Shown piece by piece: positions 12,578 through 24,321 of a DNA stretch of 64,000 bases. The notes beneath the pieces are model-generated. The model saw only the letters and a list, made by a program, of their open reading frames with translations. It did not search any database and was not told the origin of the DNA. Position 1 is the stretch's first letter, and every line of letters starts with the position of its first letter. The translations under genes were made by a program, and so were the position numbers. Origin of the DNA: Rhynchonema sp. JSB1_4 (taxonomy: Eukaryota; Nematoda; Chromadorea; Monhysterida; Xyalidae); contig JASAMV010008211.1 of NCBI GenBank assembly GCA_030248065.1, positions 1 through 64,000 on the forward strand, read 5' to 3'.

Positions 12578-14093
12578 ATCGACGGCGACGCAGCGAGCCG
12601 ACGGAGATCGCTTTTGCCCGTTAGTTGGAGGAGTAGCCTGTCCAGCCTGCATTTTGTGATGTTAGTTGAGGGACTATCCTGTGTGTTTTGTGACGCCAGC
12701 CAGTACTTCTAATGTTGTATTGTGTACAGTCAATCAACACCCTGTCCAATCTGTATTTTATGACGTTAATTGTCGGACTAGCCTGTGCATTTCGTGCCGT
12801 TAGTTGTTGGACTAACCAATCCAGCCTGTGCGTTTTGTGTTTAGAGATATTAGTTATGTCTTGTATTGACACTCAAGGGCATCGACGGCGACGCAACGCG
12901 TCGACGGAGATCGCCCTTGCCTGTGAGTCTTGCTCGTTTGTCAGGGAACTAGCCTGTATATTTTGTGATGTTAATTGTCGGACTAGCCTGTGCATTTCGT
13001 GCCGTTAGTTGTTGGACTAACCAATCCAGCCTGTGCGTTTTGTGTTTAGAGATATTAGTCATGTCTTGTATTGACACTCAAGGGCATCGACGGCGACGCA
13101 ACGCGTCGACGGAGATCGCCCTTGCCCGTCAGTCTTGCCCGTTGGTCGGGGGACCAGCCTGTATATTTTTTGACGTTAATTGTCGGACTAGCCTGTGCAT
13201 TTCGAGCCGTTAGTTGGTGGACTAACCAATCCAGGCTGTGTGTTTAGTGATTAGGCATATTAGTCACGTCATGTATTGACACTCAAGGGCATCGACGGCG
13301 ACGCAACGCGTCGACGGAGATCGCCCTTGCCCGTCAGTCTTGCCCGTTGGTCGGGGGACCAGCCTGTATATTTTATGACGTTAATTGTCGGACTAGCCTG
13401 TGCATTTCGTGCCGTTAGTTGTTGGACTAACCAATCCAGCCTGTGCGTTTTGTGTTTAGAGATATTAGTCATGTCTTGTATTGACACTCAAGGGCATCGA
13501 CGGCGACGCAACGCGTCGACGGAGATCGCCCTTGCCTGTCAGTCTTGCTCGTTTGTCGGGGGACTAGCCTGTATATTTTGTGATGTTAATTGTCGGACTA
13601 GCATGTGCATTTCGTGCCGTTAGTTGTTGGACTAACCAATCCAGCGTGTGCGTTTTGTGTTTAGAGATATTAGTCATGTCTTGTATTGACACTGAAGGGC
13701 ATCGACGGCGACGCAACGCGTCGACGGAGATCGCCCTTGCCTGTCAGTCTTGCTCGTTTGTCGGGGGACTAGCCTGTATATTTTGTGATGTTAATTGTCG
13801 GACTAGCCTGTGCATTTCGTGCCGTTAGTTGTTGGACTAACCAATCCAGCCTGTGCGTTTTGTGTTTAGAGATATTAGTTATGTCTTGTATTGACACTCA
13901 AGGGCATCGACGGCGACGCAACGCGTCGACGGAGATCGCCCTTGCCCGTTAGCTTTCTCGTTGGTCGGGGGACTAGACTGTATATTTTGTGACGTTAATT
14001 GTCGGACTAGGCTGTGCATTTTGTGCCCTTAGTTGGTGGATTAACCTATCCAGCTCGTGTGTTTTGTGTTTAGAGATATTACTCATGTCCTGT
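12578..14093. repeat. 205-bp tandem satellite
   Basis: The landmark ATCGACGGCGACGCAACGCG starts at 12881, 13086, 13291, 13496, 13701 and 13906, an exact 205-bp period. A diverged copy at 12578 is separated by a longer 303-bp step. Each unit carries the near-palindrome CGACGCAACGCGTCG. Diverged inverted copies with a 192-bp period lie at 52.5-53.5 kb. Open frames that repeat within the array are by-products of the tandem structure. Confidence 0.85.
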
Positions 14094-14540
14094 ATTTGCG
14101 ATGACGGAGTACGCGTGACAACTTTGACGTGTTTGATGGCTGCCCCGCCCGTACTTGTTAGTTGTCGCATCACTGGAGTGTAGGTCGTTGAATTTAGTCG
14201 CACAACAGACGGCAAATTTTGTCATGCTTGGTCGCACAACTAAGAATGTACATTATCAATTTAGTCGTGCAACCGACAGAAAATGTCGCCACACTTCGTC
14301 GGACGATTGGTAACGTGTGTGGCAGAATCCAGTTCAACAACATACAACAATTCAGCTTCTTGATTTCGTTGCCTTTGATTACAGTACTGTGATGAACAAT
14401 TATAGTTCAAGACAAAAAGTGGAAAGGATGTGGTTGTTGCGTGTTGCAAAATGCACGCTTACGACGGCATCGCAACGCGATGACGGAGTACGCGTGACAA
14501 CTTTGACGTGTTTGATGGCTGCCCCGCCCGCACTGGGTAG
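14094..14540. repeat. Direct duplication of about 60 bp
   Basis: Segments at about 14094-14155 and 14478-14540 are nearly identical (core GATGACGGAGTACGCGTGAC followed by the same 40 bp). They sit between the 205-bp satellite and palindrome 1. The DNA between them is unremarkable. Confidence 0.6.
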
Positions 14541-14710
14541 TTGTTGTTGGTTGACTATTGTTTCGCGTGTGCTGCTTCATTTGTGCTTTTGTTTATTATA
14601 TTTATCTTGTGTACAGTAAAGCAACGCACGAGCCACGACGGCATCCATCGCGATGCCGGAGTGCGCGTTCCCATTTGATGTCTTCACAAGACTCGACAAA
14701 AGGGTCAAAA

Positions 14711-15924
14711 CTAGGAAAAAAGTGCCGGAGGCAGCGCCGTATACCTTGGTTGTGGTGACCACACGTTGTCACTCTGTTTCTGATGATATAATGGGTCAAA
14801 ACAAGCACCTTGTCCTCTATGCAGTATTTCCGTCAGTTTCTGATGATATAATGGATCAAAACAAGCACCCTGGCCTTCATACACTTTTTTACACAGTTTC
14901 TGATGATACAATGGGTCAAAACAAGCCTGTTCGTTCACTTTGACGACAACCAAGGTATACGCCGCGCGCTCGCCGGGGAGTTACCACCATTGTTTGTGTC
15001 ATCAACTGCGAGTTAAATGGGTCAGCCAATTTTGTTGCCGGTCACAAACACAGTTTTCGAAATGATCAGTGATGTACAAACTGAGTGTCCTAGTCGACCA
15101 ACCAGTGTCACAGATTTTAGAACGCTATGGTTCATTTAAGTTGGCAGTCGTCTAACTTGTGTCATAAATTGCGGAACTTACAGTCGTGGTTCAACCGGTG
15201 ATAATCTAGTCGTGCAACTAGCGTCACAAGTTGCTCAACCAAGTGATTCAACTAAGCTAGTGATAATATAGTCGTCCAACTAGTCTCTCAAACTGCGGTA
15301 CGTGGTGGTGCAACTTGTGATGATTGCATAAGTCGTCCATTGACGGCGCAATAGTCTTGTAGTAACAGTCGAACCTAGTGATGGTATCATAGTCGTTCGA
15401 CCAGTGTTGCGTAGGCGATCGCCGATCTTGTTCATGGAGGTAATTTGTTTTCAGTTGTGAATTGTGCTCTAGGTTGGACTTTTCGTCAATTTTTGCATTG
15501 GATCTTTTCCTGACGTTACATCCTCACAAGTTTGTCGGTTGTGAAAGCTTGATTTTAGTTCCAAATACAAATGCATAAGCTTCCGTGGAAAGTTTGACTT
15601 GTGGTAACGCGGACCCATTTAACTCGCAGTTGATGACACAAACAATGGTGGTAACTCCCCGGCGAGCGCGCGGCGTATACCTTGGTTGTCGTCAAAGTGA
15701 ACGAACAGGCTTGTTTTGACCCATTGTATCATCAGAAACTGTGTAAAAAAGTGTATGAAGGCCAGGGTGCTTGTTTTGATCCATTATATCATCAGAAACT
15801 GACGGAAATACTGCATAGAGGACAAGGTGCTTGTTTTGACCCATTATATCATCAGAAACAGAGTGACAACGTGTGGTCACCACAACCAAGGTATACGGCG
15901 CTGCCTCCGGCACTTTTTTCCTAG
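14711..15924. mobile_element. Palindromic (foldback) element 1 with 313-bp arms
   Basis: The left arm (14711-15023) and right arm (15612-15924) are inverted copies that I find identical at every place compared; they surround a 588-bp loop. The outer ends read CTAGGAAAAAAGTGCC and GGCACTTTTTTCCTAG. Each arm holds three direct copies of a motif with core TGATGATATAATGGGTCAAA, spaced exactly 60 bp, and a smaller inverted pair (GTATACCTTGGTTGT outside, ACAACCAAGGTATAC inside). The arms encode no recognisable protein. No target duplication is obvious. The end CTAG followed by T resembles a Helitron 3' end, which is only a hypothesis. Confidence 0.8.
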
Positions 15925-16240
15925 TCCCGTGCTCTTTGACGACACCATCTCAAACATCAACCACCTGCCAAGCGGCACCAACAGCAACAGCTTATGGACA
16001 GTGGTCAGTGAATCCAACGACTGTGACATGCACATGTTAGTTGCCAAATGTGAACCATCAGGCGCCATATCTCTATTGGATCGGAAACTGAACCCTTTCC
16101 GCATTCGATGGGCTATTTGATGCACATTAGTATATTTGCTGTTCTAACAGGTGGTCCATTTATTGATAAATTTAGAAGTTTCGTGTTATATGCGCCGTGC
16201 GTGCCTGTATCACAAAATGTGGTCGAAATAAACACATAAC
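15925..16240 (+). pseudogene. Possible terminal exon of an unknown gene beside palindrome 1
   Basis: Directly after the palindrome end an open frame runs to TGA at 16118-16120. It includes VLFDDTISNINHLPSGTNSN and ends FRIRWAI. About 110 bases downstream is AATAAA (near 16229) in a 3'-UTR-like AT-rich stretch. Amino-acid use looks protein-like, but I recognise no family. No upstream exon is visible, because the palindrome occupies that position. It may be the 3' end of a gene disrupted by, or captured with, the repeat module, or it may be chance. Confidence 0.3.
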
Positions 16241-16480
16241 CTCTAAATTTGTAAAACTATAAATATGAACGATCGGCACATGGGTACTGCATTATACTGT
16301 TTGATTTTATCATTATGTGTCTACTACCATGTATGTAGTAGTAGTTGGACAATTACCGGAATCTTCCACTTGAAGCGCCGCGGTACCTAACTTGAAGTTC
16401 GTGGATCATAGGACAAAAAAATTTAGTAGGAGCCACCAGAGGCTTCAAGTGGAAAATTTTCACTTAACAGCGTTATCATT

Positions 16481-17570
16481 TCGTCGGTATCAGTAAAATT
16501 AAGACCAACCCCCACCAAAAGACCAACCCCCTTTTTGTGTGCAGCGTGTAGCTGGCGAACTATTCTAAACATTCACCAAAAATTTTGTCTCAAAACGTTA
16601 TGTACATTGAGTTACAGCCTGTTGAAAACACCTGCTAGTTCCGGTTGGGGGTTGGTCTAGTTTTTTGTTTTTGAAAAAGAAAACCAAGTTGCTTGGCGGA
16701 GCAATTTTCGCGGACAAAAAAGACCAAGCCCCAAAGCACGCGACTCCAACACACACACACAAAAGATTGCTTCAGCACATGAGTTGTTGCATAATATCCC
16801 AGCTGTGTGTGTGTTGTATAGGGACTTTACGCTCTCTCGGTGAGTGCGTCGCTGCTGGCCCGATCATTACGTTTATAACGTATCGTAAGGCGGCTTGGCT
16901 GTCGGCGTCTTTAGCACAGTGGCAAGCATATCTGACTGTGGTTGTGAGAGCCACGAGATCGAAGCATCCCACAGACAAGCTTTTTGATGTTTTTGTTTAT
17001 GTATGTTTTCAATGTGTAATCAATGATTTCAACAAACAGAAACAATCTTTTCACACCCGACGTTTGCTTCAAAATACAATCAGAAAAACCCGGCCCAAAA
17101 AATCGGGCCGGATAGGACCGGGCTGACTTTTTCTGAATCCGGTCATGCCGGACCGAGGTAACCCGGCCCGATTTCCACCCCTGTAACAAGCGTTTTGAAT
17201 GATAATGCTTCTTTTAAGACATTTTAATGAACCCCGTATTAAATCTTTTTCAAGCAGGTGAAAAATAAATGGCAGAGAAAATGGGGGTTGGGCTATTTTT
17301 CGGTTTTCAACTGCTCCGCCAAGGGGCTTGGTCTATATTTATTTTTTTGTCAACTAAAACCAACCGACAAATAGCTTTGTTTTTACTTGGATATGATGTT
17401 TCAAAGTCTACTTTTGTTTCTATGATGATCAGCATGCTCCCTTTCGTAGACATGCCAAACATCAGCCTACCGAACCAAACCGTGTTGGAAATGCGGTCAG
17501 GCCAACTTCAAACGCTTTTTTCTCGAAAAAGTGGTTTGGGGGTTGGTCTTATTTTTACTGATACCGACGA
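16481..17570. mobile_element. 1.1-kb TIR element with nested insertions
   Basis: The ends are inverted: TCGTCGGTATCAGTAAAATT at 16481, then AAGACCAACCCCC, and the matching reverse complement ending at 17570. A looser outer inverted pair with TTCCACTTGAAGC / GCTTTAAGTGGAA lies at about 16370 and 17710. The interior holds a tRNA-like segment (about 16885-16980) and a GGCCGGG-type fragment (about 17085-17180). There is no transposase. Confidence 0.5.
16885..16980 (+). repeat. tRNA-derived (SINE-like) segment
   Basis: TTAGCACAGTGGCAAGC resembles a tRNA D-arm/A box, and GAGATCGAAGC about 45 bases later resembles a degenerate B box. A convincing acceptor stem does not form, so this is not called as a functional tRNA. 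Confidence 0.25.
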
Positions 17571-19232
17571 TTTGGGAAAGTCTACAACCAGTTAAAAAGT
17601 TGATGGCTTGGACTGATCAATAAAAGAGCCCTCCGAGGGGAAGGGGTACATACAATAAGTCAAAAACTTTGCACTTAGGGTCACCGGGTTTTTTTTCGGG
17701 TGAGGGGGCTTTAAGTGGAAAACTCCGGTCGCTAAAAATACATGTACAACACATGCATTCTGTTGCATTACCTATTATACCTACTTAGGGTTCAAATGGA
17801 TCCCCGATCGCAATCCTGATCCTGAAGTTCGGGATCCCGAAGGGTTTTTGATCGCGATCCCGAATCCCGGTCCGGAAAATTTCAAAATGTATTCCGATCC
17901 CTAAACTTATTGGGATTAGAATCTTTTCACCATCCGTAAATTTTTTTGCACTCAAAATATTTCATTTATTTCATCATCAGGTTGCATATTGACTAAAAAT
18001 CATCTCTTTTTTTGTATCAGTTTCTTTTTGCATCAGTTTCATCAAGAAAGGACTTTGAACTGATTTCGATAAAACTTGAGAAAGAGCCACAAAAGCTTCT
18101 GTTCTTACGTGATCAAAAATATTCGCTCAGATCCCGATACCGAATCCTGACCCGGAACTTTTGGCTAGTCCAGATTCCGAAATTTTTTCCGATCTCGATC
18201 CAGCATTCCGATCCCGAAAATTTATGGAGTTGGTCCCGATCTCGGTCCAACCCTACCTGCTTGCTATCTATATTTTATTTTCCACTGCTTAAACGAATTG
18301 TGCTGTGGTCTCAAAATATAATACAGTATATCAACTGCTGGAAATTGGGTTCGGTTATTTTGCAAGCATGCATGATTTTGTTCAGTTAAAGGCACAAAAT
18401 TATAATTTACATACGCTACACCGACTGATGTCAATGAAAATTGCCATAGCCTTGGTCCAAAACATACTCATGGATAAGTAATTCCTTTCCCAATATCAGC
18501 TCCCTGCATGCCTTAGCTCTACAGACCGAAAGGTAACAAATTTTAACCCGACCTCCGCACGCTGAAATCGCTCCTATAAGCTACGTACTCTATATGCCTA
18601 TAGTGCCTCCATAAGTGCGTTGTGGGTACCCTAAATCAGTCAAGTCTTTCGGTGAGGATATCAATGTGGGAGTCCTGCGTGTTCATGCACGCACGGGCGC
18701 GGGCGTATACCAATATTATGACTGAATCCAGTGCCCATCTCCAAGCTAGATGTAGCTTTCATTCATGAAAACTTGCCGTTGCAATGCCTATACCTCCCAA
18801 AATGTGCTAATGCGCTTAGTGACGGACGCACAAAGTTTGAACAAACTTGATGATATTCCTATTGTTGTATACTTTTGGGATCGTATCTAAAATGTGCTTG
18901 ATCCATGGACAGGACCTGCAAGCGGTAACAGCATCATTGCACCTGAGCTAACATACGGTACGTCAATGCCAATATGACCAGAGCTAGCAGCGGTATCTGG
19001 TTAATTTATTGTTATTGGACCACGCCAGGTAGGCACGCTGTGTCGTGCACATTTTTGATCAGGTTTGTCACTAACCTGGTTTTATTTTAGTTGGATCGGA
19101 TCTGAGTGCTTTCCAATCAACATTGGTGTTATACACATCGAAAGCACAAAAAAACGTTGATGTCTTGCAATATACGTCGGACTAACAAATCATATCGGAA
19201 CAAGAGACGTAAACGCTTTTGAATAACAAGCA
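17571..19232. other. Repeat-rich intergenic DNA
   Basis: From about 17790 to 18250 the word GATCCCGA and its variants recur on both strands, in low-complexity interspersed-repeat style. The rest, up to the start codon at 19233, shows no exon, RNA gene or defined element. Confidence 0.4.
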
Positions 19233-22200
19233 ATGGGCCAAGAGGCGACCAAATCGATCAAACCCGTGCCATCGAGTTTCACGGTATTCAGTCTCAGCTT
19301 TGACACGCATTCGGGTCGGATTGGAACGTTACACGCAAAGAAGGACGTGGAAAAAGTGTGCACCGCTGTGTTCAAACAGTATTGGAAACGTACGTTTGTT
19401 TTTGCCTCATTATTTGATCGACAAAGGAAAGCATGGTTGACCCGCACTTCGTTGATGTTTGGGGGCTCCAAAGCGATGGAAAATATTTTGTCCTTATGTG
19501 TCACCGCTGAATGTCAACAATTTTTGATGATGTACGTAAATAAATTACTGATTTCCGACTTTATTCCCCATTAAGAGATCCACACGGATTTCAGATGGCC
19601 TGGTCAATGAGCACGTGAAAAGTCCATTCCCGAATGTCTACAAGGAGTACAACTTGGCCAAATATAGCGAACAGGAGTTTCTTGGTAAACTTTGACGTAC
19701 AGTACTCAGATTGCGACCATGTTTTTATGTGTGCTGAAAGGCATTGGATTTATGTAGCTTATTGTATATTTAATCTAGGCATATGTACAGGGACAATAGC
19801 AACAACTCATGCATGGACTGTTAGACCGTGGATTGTGGATGTGCATATAATGTATATTTTTGAATATCTAGGCACCGAAAAAGGCATGCTGTTATTTTGT
19901 CGTCTTCTTGATGGATTGAGTGAGATCGGTTGGTATTTGTGCTCGTCTGCTGATGTTCTGGTGACAGTCGATGAACAAGCTATGGTGTTCACGAAAGGTC
20001 TGAAAGCAAAGGTCGGCGATCAGCGGGGGCAGTGCTAGTAAAATTAGTATGGCATGGACTTAACCTTGGATTTATAAACGTCTAAATACTTTGACTATTG
20101 TTTCAGCCGCGTGTAAGTTGTGTACAGTTCGGGGCTTCCGAAAGCTTTTTTTAGGGGTTTCTGTGTACCCACTCAACTGTCTGATTCAGTTTACTCTGTC
20201 AATTTCGAAGGCACGTTTGCGGTGATTGGGTACGAGCATGGTTCCCGGTGCACGCTTTAGTGTGGGCATGACTAGGTATAGGATGCAATCAAGTCATTTA
20301 GGGGTTTTCTTTCACCATTCTCTCTCCACGCGCACTTGCACGTGTGCCCACAAAAACGGCAAATCCACATCTCTCTCGACCGTTCTCCTTGTTATTTCAG
20401 GTTAAACCCGAGGAGCGAGTGTTCTGTCTTCGCGTAAATGAGGACAACGAACTAACGGTGGTCGGGTCGGTGAAAAGTGTGCAGGAGAGGATAAAGGAGG
20501 CCATTCAGGTACAACAAGTGCACCGGCGTACGGTGATGTTTCAGTGAAATGTTGACATTCACAAACGTTGAAAATGTTTCTTCCAGGAGAACGGGAAACT
20601 TGAAAAAGAGACACCACATGGACCGGACGCGGTTTTGTATACAATCGAGGGCTCGCCGTGGCATCCGCAGAACACCCAGCAGGTTTTGAAAAATAAAAAG
20701 ATAAAAAAATCAAGTTCAACTGATTAAAATTGTAAAATTGAGAGAAAAACAAATTGCAGAGAATTTGCGGCATCAACATCCTCGTGCAATCGCTTCAGAA
20801 GCTGGCCAATGAAGGCTACCGTCTCGCGGCACCCGGCTGCATCGACGGAGATCAGGACGCGTTATTCTTCAATAAAGTTTGTCGGTTTTCGAGCAACGCT
20901 GTTATTCGCTTGCACTGACGGATGGCCAGGGCCACGTGCAAGCATTGCACTGTATTTTGTAACTCACGTTTGGCGTTGTACATCAAACAACGTGGTGATA
21001 GGATCAAATGCAACCAAATGGAGCTGTCTGAGCCGATAACCAAGTTTAACATTGATACCAACCTTGGTCATTACTGAATCGTCCACCAAGGTGGTCTATA
21101 CATGCCATAAGTATGACGTTCCTTGCGGTTATCTACAATCCTTCTTGAAACATCAGGATCCGAGACCCAACCGCGACGTCAAGTTTGCAGTGTTGGCGCT
21201 GAAAACACCAGGTCTCGTCTATTTGCATGAATTTGGGCCGGATGTCGCGAAAGTTGTCAAGCAATTCTTCGAGAACGCAAAATATTGGTCGCAAGGGCTC
21301 GAGGGGGAGAAAAAGGAATCCGATACCGTCAGTTACTGTACCTACAATTTTTCATTTGGCAGAATTTCGGTATTAAACTTGGATGGTTTTGTCTTGGTCG
21401 TGGTGAGCGCGTAACTGTGGAAAGAGTTCACCATTTCTTCAGGTACATGAGTTTGAGCTGAAAGGTTCGCCGTGGTCGTTGGGACAGAACGCCAAACCCA
21501 GGCAGAAGAAGGCCGTTCGACATTTGGTATTACGTCTGTTTGAAACATTAGCAGATGCCGGGTGGTTGCTGATGGCAGCTACTGACCTGTCACAGGCTCC
21601 TGATGATACGTCGGTGTGTTACGGGGGGTTGCTTGAAGTAAAGTTGCCTGAAATTTCAGGTTGGCGAAATTCAGGATGGGAATTAACAAAAGATTGTGAT
21701 CGCTGATCGGCTCGGTCAGACCTGCCAGCCAGCACAGATTGCAGTTCCCAAACCCAAACAAACAAAAAATCACATGTTATTGGAATATTGAAGAAGGACG
21801 TGGACAATTGAACACATCCTTGTCAAACACGTGGCTGTTCACAGGTGTTCCTGTTTCGCAAAAGCAAGCCGACAGCACGACGTTTTGTGGCCTTGCAACC
21901 GGACGAAGGCAACAAACTGATCTTGTATCACATGACCAACGACGAACGCACGCTGGTGGAGAAAACGTTGTGCTTCACACTCGGACAGGGATTCATTGTC
22001 GATAAAGGTGTGTTTTTGACAGATATGATACAAGCGACAATTAAAATTCACAGGCTCAGGCTCGACCTCCTAAAACTGCCCCGTATCCGACCGTAACCCA
22101 ACTCCAGACATCGATCTTGATGCGGGCGTATGCGAGTTTGAGCTCAAGGGCGCACCTTGGGCACCGCGACAGCAGGGACATGTGCTCATCGCTAATCACG

Positions 22201-22865
22201 TGATCGATGTTTTGATCGCTGCATTAGGCACCAGGGATTGGATGTTGGCCTGTTGTGCCGATATACAGGTGAATTTAAAAAGCCGGTTTCTTTGTTGGAA
22301 ACCTGCAGACTTTGTGGGTCTTTTTATGGAAATCAAGGGCTGCTGGCACCACATCGTAACATCAGGCTTGGTCTTGCCCAGATCACGTCACATTTCCCTG
22401 TCCCCTGTACCTGTACTAATATACTCCGAAATTCGTCGAGGCCAAGTCAGAAGTTATTTTTCAGGTTTACCTTTCGAAATTAGTGGCATACCAATAAATC
22501 TCGAAATCTCCAACGAGACAAGAGTAACCAAGCTAAATTCAATCCGATCACCAAGTTTTAAATTTCGATCCGCTAAGCGTCTGCGGGCTCAATTAGACTG
22601 TTGTCGGCTGGCCAAAGCAAACTCAACGTCGTGCACCAAGATCATGTACGTAGGTCTGGTGTCCGATGCATCTCATCTCAAGTATACTTTTTAGGCTGAA
22701 ACGAAAATGGAGTCCAAGATATCTACAGCCGCAATATCCACTGATAATGACCACCACAAACAGAGCAAGCGTCGTGGGAAACAGGCGCAAACGGCGAAAA
22801 TCGAGACGGAGCTCACAAGCTGTGATGTTTCATTGATCGTGATGTGCAAGGATCAGAAAAACTAG
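19233..22865 (+). CDS. Uncharacterised 536-residue protein with repeated PW...GW domains
   Basis: Eleven exons join in phase: 19233-19389, 19595-19684, 19872-20011, 20401-20508, 20587-20682, 20760-20876, 21091-21327, 21443-21613, 21845-22007, 22108-22268 and 22695-22865 (TAG at 22863-22865). The protein contains at least three full copies and one partial copy of a domain of about 80-100 residues. The pattern is F-L-K-G-x-PW, a helical stretch rich in Leu and Ala, G-W/Y-x-L, then D-x-S and a hydrophobic strand. Examples are YTIEGSPWHP with GYRLAAPG, VHEFELKGSPWSLG with GWLLMAATDLS, and VCEFELKGAPWAPR with DWMLACCAD. Fungi have similar PW/GW-domain proteins as far as I recall, but I know no function. 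There is no signal peptide or membrane segment. The N-terminus MGQEATKS fits a myristoylation consensus (G2, T/S6). The exon 7 acceptor is weak (ccaccaag). Confidence 0.75.
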
Positions 22866-23527
22866 ATAGTGTTTTCCTGCGTTTTTGTGTTGTCCAGCCG
22901 AAACAGAAGGAGTTTTATTCTTGTATATGTATTGGATAGGTTTCGAAAAGTTGGAGAATGATATTTTTCTTACAAAAGCAAAATCGGCTTTTTTACTGTT
23001 TTCATGCGAGCTTTCTCGAAAAACATCGTTTTGCCCGTTTATTCACATTGAGTTTCGGGTTGATTGTGTGTTTGTGTTCCACATTTCTCTTCTTTCTGTA
23101 TCTGAGGGAGCACGTGTTGATAAAGTTGAGGCAGAGCACGTAACTTTTGTTTTGTGATCTGTATCAGGACAAAATGCATCTTTTCGCAGTTTTAACGTGT
23201 GGTTGGTCTCAAGAAATTGGACTTCGTTTGTGCTGCCCTGAATAGGTCAAACGTTCACCCAAACCTTTGCTCCAGAACCTTTGATGCTTGATCAGCAAAC
23301 TACGCTGCTCGCTCACGCCCTTTTCCGGGGATCTACATTGGGAGATAGAAATATTTTTTGGTAGGCTTAATTTCAAGCTTGGGCTTCAGTCGAAGACCTG
23401 TCTACGGAAAGAAAAAGTCCAAGAAAAGTTCAGTTCGAGATCACGGCTGGGTTTGAACCCGGATGCTCTTCGTAAAATACTTTGTCCGTTCTTGGGATCT
23501 CGGGATGCACGCTGGACCAGACGGTTG
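22866..23527. other. Intergenic, nothing recognised
   Basis: This is AT-rich downstream DNA of the PW/GW gene. I see no further exon, and no clear polyadenylation signal close to the stop. Confidence 0.4.
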
Positions 23528-24254
23528 ATGGAAGACTGATTACCATTGTAATCAGTACACCCTGCAGAGGCTCTGGGGGGAAGACTGATTACAAATTAAA
23601 CGCCATAATCAGCCTTCCCCCCAAGGCCCAATCTCAGGAAGGCTGATTACGCATGTTGTAGCATGCATGTAATCAGCCTTCCTGGGTTGGGCAGCTGGGG
23701 GGAAGACTGATTACGCTGTCGCTGACTGAATTACGCGGAACGCGCGTATGGCCGGTGTGGGGTGAAGCACGAGCTGGTGTTGGGACCTGGTCCCAATTGA
23801 ATGCAGCAGTAATTAGTAAATAGCAGTTGGGCACTAATGTTTCACGTCATTGACTGTCTCGAGTTTGTAGCGTCTGTGATATTTCACTTGGCTAAGGCTT
23901 AGGCTTAGGCTTAATCTGGCACAACTTTCCATTTTTATGATTAGGCTCCGTCCAGCCTAAGCCAAATGAAACATTGCAGGTGTGCAAAAACAGCCAGGTA
24001 GTCATTGACGTGAAACATCACACGCGGTCGTTCCACCGGACCAGATCACTGGGAACGAACTGTCCCACAACCGATTCGGGTTTGTTTATCCGTTTTATTT
24101 TTCAATCAGTAATCAGTCTTCCCCCAGCGCAGCTGAGTCGGGTTTATCAGCTTTATCCGGGTTATTTGTAATCAGTCTTCCCCCCAGCGCAAGGGGAGTC
24201 GGGTTTATCAGGTTTATCAGCTTTATCCGTTTTATTTATAATCAGTCTTCCCGG
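23528..24254. repeat. Cluster of GGAAGACTGATTAC / GTAATCAGTCTTCC motifs
   Basis: About nine copies of a 14-bp motif occur in both orientations (near 23528, 23580, 23610, 23637, 23670, 23700, 24107, 24168 and 24237). Several form back-to-back hairpins, for example around 23528-23550 and 23637-23690. Between 23740 and 24100 lies unrelated sequence including a short (TTAGGC)-like run near 23896. It looks like a MITE with repeated ends, or nested MITEs. Confidence 0.55.
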
Positions 24255-24321
24255 CACGGACCAGACCGGACTTTTGTAAGAAGTTCCATTCTCTTTCTGA
24301 AATTCGCCTAAGACCATGGAC

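Noticed and set aside
14777..14930. CRISPR-like regularly spaced repeats
   Set aside because: Only three copies per arm, inside a eukaryotic palindrome, with conserved neighbouring DNA and no cas genes.
14711..15924. Identical 80-codon frames on opposite strands
   Set aside because: They are the same palindrome arm read twice; the pattern reflects the 60-bp motif repeats.
16885..16980. Functional tRNA gene
   Set aside because: A-box-like and B-box-like words are present, but no sound acceptor or T stem forms.
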